Assembly (NCBI RefSeq): GCF_962719845.1
Contig: NZ_CAUIYF010000012.1
Span: 1 to 62,755, forward strand
Direction: 5' to 3'
Origin: Neisseria uirgultaei
GTDB taxonomy: Bacteria; Pseudomonadota; Gammaproteobacteria; Burkholderiales; Neisseriaceae
DNA length: 62,755 nucleotides
The position numbers were made by a program, and so were the translations under genes. Under the pieces are notes generated by a model. The model worked only from the letters and a program-made list of their open reading frames with translations, did no database searches and was not told where the DNA came from. Of the stretch, positions 53,867-62,739 are shown piece after piece. Every line of letters begins with the position of its first letter. Position 1 is the first letter of the stretch.

Positions 53867-55165
53867 ATGACCTCTATCCTACAAGACCTGCAATCGCGCG
53901 GCCTAATCGCGCAAACGACCGACATCGAAGCCTTAGACGCTTTGTTGAACGAACAAAAAATTTCCCTTTACTGCGGTTTCGATCCGACCGCCGACAGCCT
54001 GCACATCGGACACCTGCTGCCCGTATTGGCATTGCGCCGCTTCCAACAGGCGGGGCATACGCCGATTGCACTGGTGGGCGGCGCGACCGGCATGATCGGC
54101 GACCCCAGCTTCAAAGCCGCCGAACGCAGCCTCAATTCCGCCGAAACCGTTGCCGGCTGGGTAGAAAGCATCCGCAGCCAACTGAAACCGTTTTTGAGCT
54201 TTGAAGGCGGAAACGCCGCCATTATGGCGAACAACGCCGACTGGTTCGGCAGCATGAACTGCCTCGACTTTCTGCGCGACATCGGCAAGCATTTCTCCGT
54301 CAACGCCATGCTGAACAAAGAATCCGTCAAACAGCGCATCGACCGCGACGGCGCAGGCATTTCCTTCACCGAGTTCGCCTACTCCCTGTTGCAAGGCTAC
54401 GACTTCGCCGAACTGAACAAACGCCACGGCGCGGTTTTGGAAATCGGCGGCTCCGACCAATGGGGCAACATCACTGCCGGTATTGACTTGACCCGCCGTC
54501 TGCACCAAAAACAAGTATTCGGCCTGACACTGCCGCTGGTAACCAAATCCGACGGCACCAAATTCGGCAAAACCGAAGGCGGCGCGGTATGGTTGAACGC
54601 GAAGAAAACCTCGCCCTATCAGTTCTACCAATTCTGGCTGAAAGTGGCCGATGCCGATGTGTATAAATTCCTGAAATACTTTACCTTCCTGTCCATCGAA
54701 GAAATCGACGCCATCGAAGCGAAAGATAAAGCCAGCGGCAGCAAGCCCGAAGCGCAACGCATCCTCGCCGAAGAAATGACCCGCCTGATTCACGGCGAAG
54801 CCGCCCTGCAAGCCGCGCAACGCATTTCCGAAAGCCTGTTTGCCGAAGACCAAAGCCGGCTCACCGAAAGCGACTTCGAACAGCTCGCCCTCGACGGCCT
54901 GCCTGCATTTAAAGTTTCAGACGGCATCAACGCCGTCGAAGCCTTGGTCAAAACTGGCTTGGCAGAGTCCAACAAAGAAGCGCGCGGTTTTGTGAACAGC
55001 AAAGCGGTTCTGCTCAACGGCAAACCTGTCGAAGCCAACAACCCCGACCACGCCGCCGAACGCCCCGACGATGCCTATCTGTTGACAGGCGAAAACAAAC
55101 GTTTCGGCAAGTACACCATCGTCCGGCGCGGCAAACGCAACCACGCGCTTTTGGTTTGGAAATAA
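53867..55165 (+). CDS. tyrS: Tyrosyl-tRNA synthetase
   Basis: Charges tRNA-Tyr. The protein has 432 aa. The Rossmann fold has a HIGH motif (residues 46-49) and the KMSKS-like KFGKT. A C-terminal S4 domain follows (FVNSKAVLLNGKPVE). The start has no recognisable ribosome binding site; the 23 bp before it are T/A-rich and belong to the end of the inserted ATPase cassette, so the native leader seems to have been lost. Confidence 0.96.
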   Translation: MTSILQDLQSRGLIAQTTDIEALDALLNEQKISLYCGFDPTADSLHIGHLLPVLALRRFQQAGHTPIALVGGATGMIGDPSFKAAERSLNSAETVAGWVESIRSQLKPFLSFEGGNAAIMANNADWFGSMNCLDFLRDIGKHFSVNAMLNKESVKQRIDRDGAGISFTEFAYSLLQGYDFAELNKRHGAVLEIGGSDQWGNITAGIDLTRRLHQKQVFGLTLPLVTKSDGTKFGKTEGGAVWLNAKKTSPYQFYQFWLKVADADVYKFLKYFTFLSIEEIDAIEAKDKASGSKPEAQRILAEEMTRLIHGEAALQAAQRISESLFAEDQSRLTESDFEQLALDGLPAFKVSDGINAVEALVKTGLAESNKEARGFVNSKAVLLNGKPVEANNPDHAAERPDDAYLLTGENKRFGKYTIVRRGKRNHALLVWK

Positions 55166-55181
55166 TCCGGTTGCCGCAGAA

Positions 55182-55208
55182 ATGCCGTCTGAAGCCTTCA
55201 GACGGCAT
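55182..55208 (+). terminator. Inverted DUS terminator after tyrS
   Basis: GCCGTCTGAA (55184-55193) and TTCAGACGGC (55197-55206) with a T5 tail. Confidence 0.8.
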
Positions 55209-55243
55209 TTTTATAAAATGCAAAACACCCTGCGCCTGCCGAT

Positions 55244-55379
55244 ATGCCGTCATTCCCGCGCAGATATGCCGTCATTCCCGCGCAGGCGGGAATCTAGGAC
55301 GTAAAATCTCAAGAAACCGTTGCACCCGATAAGTTTCTGCGCCGACAGGTCTAGATTCCCGCCTGCGCGGGAATGACGA
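55244..55379. repeat. dRS3 units before truA
   Basis: Two dRS3 sequences (ending 55292 and 55377) and a partial copy (55252-55264) that duplicates ATGCCGTCATTCCCGCGCAG. They occupy the gap of about 370 bp between tyrS and truA. No gene is seen. Confidence 0.85.
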
Positions 55380-55533
55380 TGCAGGTATTTCTGATAATTC
55401 GGCAAACCGTAGCAACTGTATTTTTCACCCCGAACATCTCCCCAAACAACGCCGCGCGCCCCGGGCGTTTGCCGTTTCCCTGCAAAATCTGCGATACAAT
55501 GCCGTCTGAACATTTACCCGAATCCCAAACCCG

Positions 55534-56331
55534 ATGGATACCGCACAAAAACAACGCTGGGCACTGACCCTATCCTATGACGGCAGCCGCTTTTACGGCT
55601 GGCAGAAACAGGCGGGCGGCATACCGACCGTTCAGACGGCATTGGAAACCGCACTCGCCCAAATCGCAGGAGAATCTGTCGCCACCACCGTTGCCGGCAG
55701 AACCGACACCGGCGTGCACGCCACCGCCCAAGTCGTCCACTTCGATACAACTGCCGTCCGTCCCCAACAGGCATGGGTGCGCGGCGTAAATGCCCACCTA
55801 CCCGAAGGCATAGCCGTTTTGCACGCTCAACAGACCACCCCCGAATTTCACGCACGCTTCGACGCATACGGACGGCACTACCGCTACCTGCTCGAATCCG
55901 CCCCCGTCCGTTCCCCACTGCTCAAAAACAGGGCAGGCTGGACATACCTCAAACTCGACATCGGGCCGATGCGCCGGGCTGCCGCCTTATTGATCGGCGA
56001 ACAAGACTTCTCCAGCTTCCGCGCCGCCGAATGCCAAGCAAAATCCCCCGTCAAAACCATTTACCGCGCCGACCTTACCCAAAGCGCAGGACTCGTCCGC
56101 CTCGATTTGCACGGCAACGCCTTTTTACACCATATGGTACGCAACATCATGGGCGCACTCGTTTATGTCGGCAGCGGCAGGCTCAGCATCGAAGGCTTCG
56201 CCGCCCTGATTCAAGAACGCAGCCGACTCAAAGCCCCACCGACCTTTATGCCCGACGGACTCTACCTGACCGGCGTCGACTATCCCGAGACATACGGCAT
56301 CATCCGCCCCCAAATCCCCGAATGGCTTTAA
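55534..56331 (+). CDS. truA: tRNA pseudouridine(38-40) synthase
   Basis: Makes pseudouridine at positions 38-40 of tRNA. The protein has 265 aa from ATG 55534. Catalytic D58 lies in AGRTDTGVHA. The FLHHMVRNIMGALVYVGSG segment and the family length are typical. The start is just after a DUS and has a weak ribosome binding site. Confidence 0.94.
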   Translation: MDTAQKQRWALTLSYDGSRFYGWQKQAGGIPTVQTALETALAQIAGESVATTVAGRTDTGVHATAQVVHFDTTAVRPQQAWVRGVNAHLPEGIAVLHAQQTTPEFHARFDAYGRHYRYLLESAPVRSPLLKNRAGWTYLKLDIGPMRRAAALLIGEQDFSSFRAAECQAKSPVKTIYRADLTQSAGLVRLDLHGNAFLHHMVRNIMGALVYVGSGRLSIEGFAALIQERSRLKAPPTFMPDGLYLTGVDYPETYGIIRPQIPEWL

Positions 56332-56397
56332 AACATTCTTGTCGCGGAGATTTTGAAATCGGACAAACTGTCAGGCAATCTTTTTCAATGTTGACAC

Positions 56398-56552
56398 TAT
56401 AGTGGATTAACAAAAATCAGGACAAGGCGACGAAGCCGCAGACAGTACAAATAGTACGGAACCGATTCACTTGGTGCTTCAGCACCTTAGAGAATCGTTC
56501 TCTTTGAGCTAAGGCGAGGTAACGCCGTACTGGTTTTTGTTAATCCACTATA
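56398..56552. repeat. Correia element between truA and porB
   Basis: A full-length 155-bp CREE. Its left junction reads TTGACACTATAGTGG, so the insertion created a TTGACA-like -35 sequence at 56391-56396. Confidence 0.93.
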
Positions 56553-56717
56553 ACCCCCGGTTTGCAATGCCCTCCAATACCCTCCCGAGCAAGTGTTGTA
56601 AAAATGCAAATCTTAAAAATTTAAAATAACTATATGTTATAAAACAAAAAATACCCATAATATCTCTATCCGCCCTTCAAAATACACATCGGATTCCACA
56701 CAAAAACAGGCAGAAGT
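56553..56717. other. AT-rich region upstream of porB
   Basis: 165 bp without a gene. It contains an ATATGTTATAAAACAAAAAA stretch (56630 region) that may bend DNA or hold IHF/Fis sites. I see no further feature. Confidence 0.4.
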
Positions 56718-56746
56718 TTGTTTTTTCAGGCAGGAACATTTATAGT
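56718..56746 (+). promoter_or_regulatory. Promoter of porB
   Basis: TTGTTT (56718-56723) and TATAGT (56741-56746), 17-bp spacer, 101 bp before the start. Confidence 0.55.
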
Positions 56747-56847
56747 TTCAGACATGGAATCGCCGACATCGGCGGTAGAAGTAAAGCCTAAGCGGATTGG
56801 AAAGTTTGGTCTGCTTAAATTTCTTAACTATGAAAAGGAATACAGCA

Positions 56848-57864
56848 ATGAAAAAATCCCTGATTGCCCTGACACTGGCTGCCCTGCCTGTTGCAGCAAT
56901 GGCTGATGTTACCCTGTACGGCACCATCAAAGCCGGCGTAGAAACTTACCGCACTGTAAAACATGCAGAAGGCAAAGTAACTGAAGTGAAAACCGGCAGC
57001 GAAATCGCCGACTTCGGTTCAAAAATCGGCTTCAAAGGTCAAGAAGATTTCGGCAACGGACTGAAAGCCATTTGGCAGTTGGAACAAAAAGCCTCCATCG
57101 CCGGTACTGACAGCGGCTGGGGCAACCGCCAATCCTTCATCGGTTTGAAAGGCGGCTTCGGTACCGTCCGAGCCGGTCACCTGAACAGCGTCCTGAAAGA
57201 CGCCGGCGGCAACGTCAATGCTTGGGAATCTGGCAGCGCTACCGAAGACGTGTTGCAAGTCAGCAAAATCTCCGCTCCGGAACACCGCTACGCATCCGTA
57301 CGCTACGATTCTCCCGAATTTGCCGGCTTCAGCGGCAGCGTGCAATACGCGCCTAAAGACAATTCAGGCAAAAACGGCGAATCTTACCACGTCGGTTTGA
57401 ACTACCAAAACAGCGGCTTCTTCGCACAATACGCCGGTTTGTTCCAAAGACACGGTGAAGGCACTAGCGCAGAAAAAGTTGGTCAGCCTGTTGAAAAACT
57501 GCAAGTTCACCGTTTGGTCGGCGGTTACGACAACGATGCCCTGTACGCTTCCGTAGCCGTACAGCAACAAGATGCGAAATTGATTGATGCTTCCAATTCG
57601 CACAACTCTCAAACCGAAGTTGCCGCTACCGTGGCATACCGCTTCGGCAACGTAACGCCCCGCGTTTCTTACGCCCACGGCTTCAAAGGCACTGTTGCTA
57701 AAGCAGACGGCGACAACCGTTACGACCAAGTTATCGTCGGTGCGGAATACGACTTCTCCAAACGCACTTCTGCCTTGGTTTCTGCCGGCTGGTTGCAAGA
57801 AGGCAAAGGCGTAAACAAAACCGTATCGACTGCCAGCACCGTCGGTCTGCGCCACAAATTCTAA
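56848..57864 (+). CDS. porB: Major outer-membrane porin PorB
   Basis: Trimeric 16-strand porin for small solutes, and an immune target. The protein has 338 aa from ATG 56848 behind AAAAGGA. The signal peptide MKKSLIALTLAALPVAAMA is cut before DVTLYGTIKAG. The conserved barrel strands and constriction loop 3 (NVNAWESGSATEDV) are visible; it ends with GLRHKF. From memory, sections such as VTEVKTGSEIADFGSKIG and PKDNSGKNGESYHVGLN resemble gonococcal PIB or meningococcal class 2/3 alleles, so it may be mosaic. It may be controlled by the CREE-flanked promoter region. Confidence 0.9.
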   Translation: MKKSLIALTLAALPVAAMADVTLYGTIKAGVETYRTVKHAEGKVTEVKTGSEIADFGSKIGFKGQEDFGNGLKAIWQLEQKASIAGTDSGWGNRQSFIGLKGGFGTVRAGHLNSVLKDAGGNVNAWESGSATEDVLQVSKISAPEHRYASVRYDSPEFAGFSGSVQYAPKDNSGKNGESYHVGLNYQNSGFFAQYAGLFQRHGEGTSAEKVGQPVEKLQVHRLVGGYDNDALYASVAVQQQDAKLIDASNSHNSQTEVAATVAYRFGNVTPRVSYAHGFKGTVAKADGDNRYDQVIVGAEYDFSKRTSALVSAGWLQEGKGVNKTVSTASTVGLRHKF

Positions 57865-57888
57865 TCTGCAAAGATTGGTATCAACAAA

Positions 57889-57916
57889 AAGCCTGTCGTC
57901 AGACAGGCTTTTTTCT
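57889..57916 (+). terminator. Terminator after porB
   Basis: AAGCCTGTC/GACAGGCTT with a T6 tail. Confidence 0.9.
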
Positions 57917-58373
57917 ATTTTTAGTCTTTTTTATAAAATGCAAAAATATGCCGTCATTCCCGCGCAGGTATTTGTCCGCACGGAAACCTGATCCCGTCAT
58001 TCCCACGAACCTGCATTCCGTCATTCCCACGAAAGTGGGAATCTAGAACGCAGGGTTGAAGAAACCGTTTTACCCGATAAGTTTCCGCACCGACAGACCT
58101 AGATTCCCGCCTGCGCGGGAATGACGAATCCATCTATACGGAAATCTGTACCGCGTCATTTCCACAAACCTACATTCCGTCATTCCCACGAAAGTGGGAA
58201 TCCAGGACGCAGGGTTGGAGAAACCGTTTTACCCGATAAGTTTCCGCACAGACAGACCTAGATTCCCGCCTGCGCGAGAATGACAGGTTTTAAGATTACG
58301 GTGTTATCGGGAATGACGGTTCGGGTATTTCCTTACGCCCGCCCTGCGCCTGTAAACGGTAAGTGCATCAAAA

Positions 58374-58399
58374 ATGCCGTCTGAAGGTTCAGACGGCAT
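58374..58399. repeat. Inverted DUS pair in the porB-putA gap
   Basis: GCCGTCTGAA (58376-58385) and TTCAGACGGC (58388-58397), almost touching. It follows no gene end directly. Confidence 0.7.
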
Positions 58400-58476
58400 C
58401 GGTGTCGGGGAATCAGCAAGCCGTAGGGTGGGCTTCAGCCCACCATTTCCATCAATCCCACATTTCCACCGTTTTC

Positions 58477-58521
58477 ATCGAATCCATCGAATCCATCGAA
58501 TCCATCGAATCCATCGAATCC
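58477..58521 (+). repeat. 9-bp tandem repeat, 5 copies
   Basis: ATCGAATCC repeated five times exactly, non-coding. Similar ATCGAATACACCGAATCC stretches occur in the carA-pilC repeat block, so it belongs to the same module. Confidence 0.85.
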
Positions 58522-58886
58522 TCACCTTTCGACAATCACTGAACCGTCATTCCCGCGCAGGCGGGAATCCAGACCTGTCGGCACGGAAACTTATCGGATA
58601 AAACAGTTTCTTCAACCCTACGCTCTAGATTCCCGTTTTCACGGGAATGACGAAAAGTTGCGGGAATCTAAAAACCTAACGCTGCAAGATTTATCAGAAA
58701 CAACTGAAACCGAACGGATTGGATTCTTGTCTGCGCGGGAATGACGGGATTTGGGTGTCTATTTTGGTTTTCTGTTTTCGTGGGAACGATGGAATAAAAG
58801 AAGTTGAAATAATGAAGTAAAAACGTGATGGTGCTGCGATTTGGGCTTGTGCAGGTAATCAACGTCAAGTTGTGCGAATGACGAAA

Positions 58887-59041
58887 TATAGTGGATTAAC
58901 AAAAACCAGTACGGCGTTGCCTCGCCTTAGCTCAAAGAGAACGATTCTCTAAGGTGCTGAAGCACCAAGTGAATCGGTTCCGTACTATTTGTACTGTCTG
59001 CGGCTTCGTCGCCTTGTCCTGATTTTTGTTAATCCACTATA
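58887..59041. repeat. Correia element upstream of the putA end
   Basis: A full-length 155-bp CREE with the same orientation of the core as at 7266. It is followed by the DUS terminator of putA. Confidence 0.95.
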
Positions 59042-59044
59042 AAA

Positions 59045-59073
59045 ATGCCGTCTGAAAGGTTTTCAGACGGCAT
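59045..59073 (-). terminator. Inverted DUS pair after putA
   Basis: GCCGTCTGAA (59047-59056) and TTCAGACGGC (59062-59071). Confidence 0.75.
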
Positions 59074-59109
59074 TTGTTCACGGGCCGCGCTCGGGCGGTT
59101 TTGGCAAAA

Positions 59110-62100
59110 TCAGTCGGCAACCGCCATCAGGCTGGCGTTGCCGCCGGCGGCTGTGGTGTTGATGCTGCAAGAGATTTCTTCAAACACTTGCAGGATGTCG
59201 AGTCCGTTTTCCGAAGGGAGGATGCGGATGAGTGCGCCGTCGTGGGCGGCAAGTTCCTGTTTGCGCGCGCTGTCCAAAGGCGACAGGGCGGCAACGTGGC
59301 TGATGCCGGCGGTTTCGGGTTTGCCGTTGACCAGCAGCAGGCCTTCCAGGTCGGCGGTGTAGGAAGCCAAGGGGCTGTCGGGTTCGACCACTGCCTGTAC
59401 GCCGGAGGCGGCAAGTTCGGTCAGTGCGGCAAAGGCTTGAACCGTGCTGCCGCCGTGTATCCAAACGCGTTTTGGCGCGTGCCATGAGATGCTGTTGCGC
59501 TCGCCGGTCGGGCCGGTAAGGACGGTTTCGGCACGGCGCAGGGTGCGGATGCGGGCGTGTCCCAAAGCGGCCGCTGCGGCTTTTTTCTCTTCGGCGTTGA
59601 ACGGCAGTTTGTGAACCAGTGCTTCGAGGCGTTTGAGTGCGGCTTCGTCCGCCTGTCCGATTTGGCTCAGGGTCGGGGCAACCCATTCGGGGATGCGGGT
59701 CAGTTTTTGCAGGTAGAACGAACCGCCTGCTTTGGGACCTGTGCCAGACAGACCGTGTCCGCCGAAGGGCTGTACGCCGACGACTGCGCCGACGATGTTG
59801 CGGTTGACGTAAACGTTGCCGGCTTCGATGCGGCTGCGGATGTGGCGTACCGTGCCTTCGATGCGGCTGTGTACGCCGTGGGTCAGGGCGTAGCCTTTGC
59901 TGTTGATTTGGTCGATGACGCTGTCGAGTTCGTCGGCGCGGTAGCGGACGACGTGCAGGACGGGACCGAAGACTTCGCGTTGCAGTTCGTTAAGGTTGTT
60001 CAATTCAAACAGGATGGGGCGAACGAACGTGGATTTTTCGGAATCGATATCGGCGGCGGCTTTGACTTCGTGGTAAGACTTGGCAACGCCTTTCATTTTG
60101 TTGATGTGGTTCAACAGGTTTTGCTGCGCTTCGGCATCGATGACGGGGCCTACATCGGTGGTGATCTGAATCGGTTTGCCGACGACGAGTTCGTCCATCG
60201 CGCCTTTGATCATGTCGAGCATACGGTCGGCAACGTCTTCTTGGACGCACAAAATGCGCAGGGCGGAGCAGCGTTGTCCCGCGCTGTCGAAGGCGGAGTT
60301 CAATACGTCGGCGCAGACTTGTTCGGCAAGTGCGGTGGAATCGACAATCATGGCGTTTTGTCCGCCGGTTTCGGCAATCAGGACGGGATTGTCGCCGCGT
60401 TTGGCAAGGGCTTTGTTGATCAGGCGCGCCACTTCGGTCGAGCCGGTGAAAATCACGCCGCCGATGCGGGCATCGTTGGTCAATGCCGCACCTACGTCGC
60501 CTGCGCCGAGGACAAGTTGCAGGGCGGAAGTCGGGATACCCGCTTCGTGCATCAGGGAAACGGCATAACCGGCAATCAGGCTGGTTTGTTCGGCAGGTTT
60601 GGCGATGACGGTGTTGCCTGCCGCCAATGCGGACACGACTTCGCCGGTAAAGATGGCGAGCGGGAAGTTCCACGGGCTGATGGCGACAATCGCGCCGACG
60701 GCTTCGGCATCTTTGGGCAGGGTGTGTTCGGCTTCGTTTGCGTAGTAGCGGCAGAAATCGACGGCTTCGCGCACTTCGGCAATGGCGTTGTTCAGCGTTT
60801 TGCCTGCTTCGCGCACGGCAAGCATCATCAGCGCGGGGGTGTGCTGTTCGAGCAGGTCGGCGAAACGGCGCAGGCAGGCGGCGCGCTCGGCGGCAGGTGT
60901 CGCACTCCATTCGGGGAACGCGGCAACGGCTGCGCCAACCGCTTCTTGGGCAAGCGCGGCATCGGCAAAGCTGACCGTACCGACAACATCGCCGTGGTCG
61001 GCAGGGTTTTTAATCGGTTGCGCTTCGCCGACATCGCGGGCTTTGCCGTTGACGATGGATGCGGCGTGGAAGTCTTGCGCGGCGGCTTTGTTTATCTGTT
61101 CTTGAAGCTGCTGCAATACGTTTTCGTTGCTCAAGTCCACGCCTTGCGAGTTCAGACGGCATTTGCCGTACAAATCGCGCGGCAGCGGCAGGGCGTTGTG
61201 CAGGTGGATGCCTTGTTCAGCGATGGTGTCGAACGGGCTTTTAATCAGGCGGTCGATGCTGATGTTTTCATCGACGATTTGGTTAACGAAAGACGAGTTC
61301 GCGCCGTTTTCCAACAGGCGGCGCACCAAGTAGGCGAGCAGGGTTTCGTGCGTGCCGACCGGGGCGTACACGCGCACGCGGCGGCCTAAGTTTTGCGGAC
61401 CGACCACTTGGTCGTACAGGGTTTCGCCCATGCCGTGCAGACATTGGTGTTCGAAGTCTTTGCCTTTACCCATTTGGTAAATCGCGCCCAAGGTGTAGGC
61501 GTTGTGGGTGGCGAATTGCGGGAACACGGCATCTTGCGCGGAAAGCAGTTTGCGCGCGCAGGCGAGGTAGGAGATGTCGGTGTGGACTTTGCGGGTGTAG
61601 GTCGGATAGCCGTCCAGTCCGTCCACTTGCGCCCATTTGATTTCACTGTCCCAGTATGCGCCTTTGACCAAACGGATCATCAGTTTTTGGTTGTTGCGGC
61701 GGGCAAGGTCGATCAGGTAGTCGATAACGAACGGACAACGTTTTTGGTAGGCTTGGACAACGAAACCGATGCCTTTGTAGCCTGCCAAATCGGGGTCGGA
61801 AACGAGTGCCTCCATCAAATCCAAAGACAGCTCCAAGCGGTTGGCTTCTTCGGCATCGATGTTGATACCGATATCGTATTTTTTACCCAAAAGGAACAAT
61901 TCTTTCAGGCGCGGCAACAGTTCGCCCATCACGCGGCCGTGTTGGGCGCGCGAGTAGCGCGGATGGATGGCGGAGAGTTTGACGGAAATGCCGTTGCCTT
62001 CGTAAACGCCTTGTCCTGCCGCATCTTTGCCGATGGCATGGATGGCTTCGACATAGTCGCGGTAGTAGCGGTCGGCATCGGCTTGGGTGTAGGCGGCTTC

Positions 62101-62715
62101 GCCCAACATATCGAAGGAGAAGCGGTAGCCCATTTTTTCGCGTTCTTTGCCGTTTTGCAGGGCTTCTTCAATGGTCTGTCCGGTGACGAACTGTTTGCCC
62201 AGAAGCCGCATGGCGTAATTTACGCCTTGGCGGATGAGCGGTGCGCCGCCTTTGCTGATCAGGCGGCTGAGTGCGGAACTCATTTGTTTGTCGTTTGTGG
62301 CGGTCAGTTTGCCGGTAATCAGCAGACCCCAGGCGGCGGCGTTGACGAAGAGGGAAGGGCTGTTGTTCAAATGGCTTTTCCAGTTGCCGTCTGAAATCTT
62401 GTCGGCAATCAGGCGGTCGCGCGTGGCGTTGTCGGGGATACGCAGCAGGGCTTCTGCCAGACACATCAGCGCGATGCCTTCTTCGCTGGAGAGTGAAAAC
62501 TCGTGCATCAGCGCATCTACGCCGCCGGCTTTGGTACGGCCGGCGCGGACTTGGGTAACCAAACGGCGGGCAAGTTCGGAGGCGGCGTTGCGCTCTTCAT
62601 CGCTCATCTGTGCACGTTGCAACATATCCTGTACGGCTTCGATTTCATTACGGCGGTAGGCATCGGTTATCGCTTGGCGCAGGGCAGTTTGTGCCGGAAA
62701 TGCAAAATGAAACAT
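59110..62715 (-). CDS. putA: Bifunctional proline dehydrogenase / P5C dehydrogenase PutA
   Basis: Oxidises proline to glutamate in two steps; membrane-associated. The protein has 1201 aa from ATG 62715. The PRODH barrel (about 110-480) has the flavin-binding RLVKGAYWDSEIKWAQ segment; the aldehyde dehydrogenase part (about 590-1070) has catalytic Cys in SAGQRCSALR and VPFGG-type loop regions. The N-terminal ribbon-helix-helix DNA-binding domain of enterobacterial PutA is absent, so it is unlikely to repress its own gene. A ribosome binding site TGGAGAA lies upstream and a poly-G run follows farther back. Confidence 0.95.
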   Translation of the reverse strand: MFHFAFPAQTALRQAITDAYRRNEIEAVQDMLQRAQMSDEERNAASELARRLVTQVRAGRTKAGGVDALMHEFSLSSEEGIALMCLAEALLRIPDNATRDRLIADKISDGNWKSHLNNSPSLFVNAAAWGLLITGKLTATNDKQMSSALSRLISKGGAPLIRQGVNYAMRLLGKQFVTGQTIEEALQNGKEREKMGYRFSFDMLGEAAYTQADADRYYRDYVEAIHAIGKDAAGQGVYEGNGISVKLSAIHPRYSRAQHGRVMGELLPRLKELFLLGKKYDIGINIDAEEANRLELSLDLMEALVSDPDLAGYKGIGFVVQAYQKRCPFVIDYLIDLARRNNQKLMIRLVKGAYWDSEIKWAQVDGLDGYPTYTRKVHTDISYLACARKLLSAQDAVFPQFATHNAYTLGAIYQMGKGKDFEHQCLHGMGETLYDQVVGPQNLGRRVRVYAPVGTHETLLAYLVRRLLENGANSSFVNQIVDENISIDRLIKSPFDTIAEQGIHLHNALPLPRDLYGKCRLNSQGVDLSNENVLQQLQEQINKAAAQDFHAASIVNGKARDVGEAQPIKNPADHGDVVGTVSFADAALAQEAVGAAVAAFPEWSATPAAERAACLRRFADLLEQHTPALMMLAVREAGKTLNNAIAEVREAVDFCRYYANEAEHTLPKDAEAVGAIVAISPWNFPLAIFTGEVVSALAAGNTVIAKPAEQTSLIAGYAVSLMHEAGIPTSALQLVLGAGDVGAALTNDARIGGVIFTGSTEVARLINKALAKRGDNPVLIAETGGQNAMIVDSTALAEQVCADVLNSAFDSAGQRCSALRILCVQEDVADRMLDMIKGAMDELVVGKPIQITTDVGPVIDAEAQQNLLNHINKMKGVAKSYHEVKAAADIDSEKSTFVRPILFELNNLNELQREVFGPVLHVVRYRADELDSVIDQINSKGYALTHGVHSRIEGTVRHIRSRIEAGNVYVNRNIVGAVVGVQPFGGHGLSGTGPKAGGSFYLQKLTRIPEWVAPTLSQIGQADEAALKRLEALVHKLPFNAEEKKAAAAALGHARIRTLRRAETVLTGPTGERNSISWHAPKRVWIHGGSTVQAFAALTELAASGVQAVVEPDSPLASYTADLEGLLLVNGKPETAGISHVAALSPLDSARKQELAAHDGALIRILPSENGLDILQVFEEISCSINTTAAGGNASLMAVAD

Positions 62716-62739
62716 TTTTTGGATTCTCCAAAGTTTTTC

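Larger units (their letters stand above)
57950..58750. repeat. dRS3 array between porB and putA
   Basis: Several dRS3 units with both spacer types and a GAAACCGTTTTACCCGATAA module, plus a DUS pair at 58374-58399 (the second half of the array, about 58550-58750, is degenerate). It fills most of the 1.2-kb porB-putA gap. Confidence 0.85.

Noticed and set aside
59557..61389. A 610-codon open frame opposite putA
   Set aside because: It is a shadow of putA, with repetitive FGVADDG-like composition, no ribosome binding site and no domain; putA is complete on the other strand.
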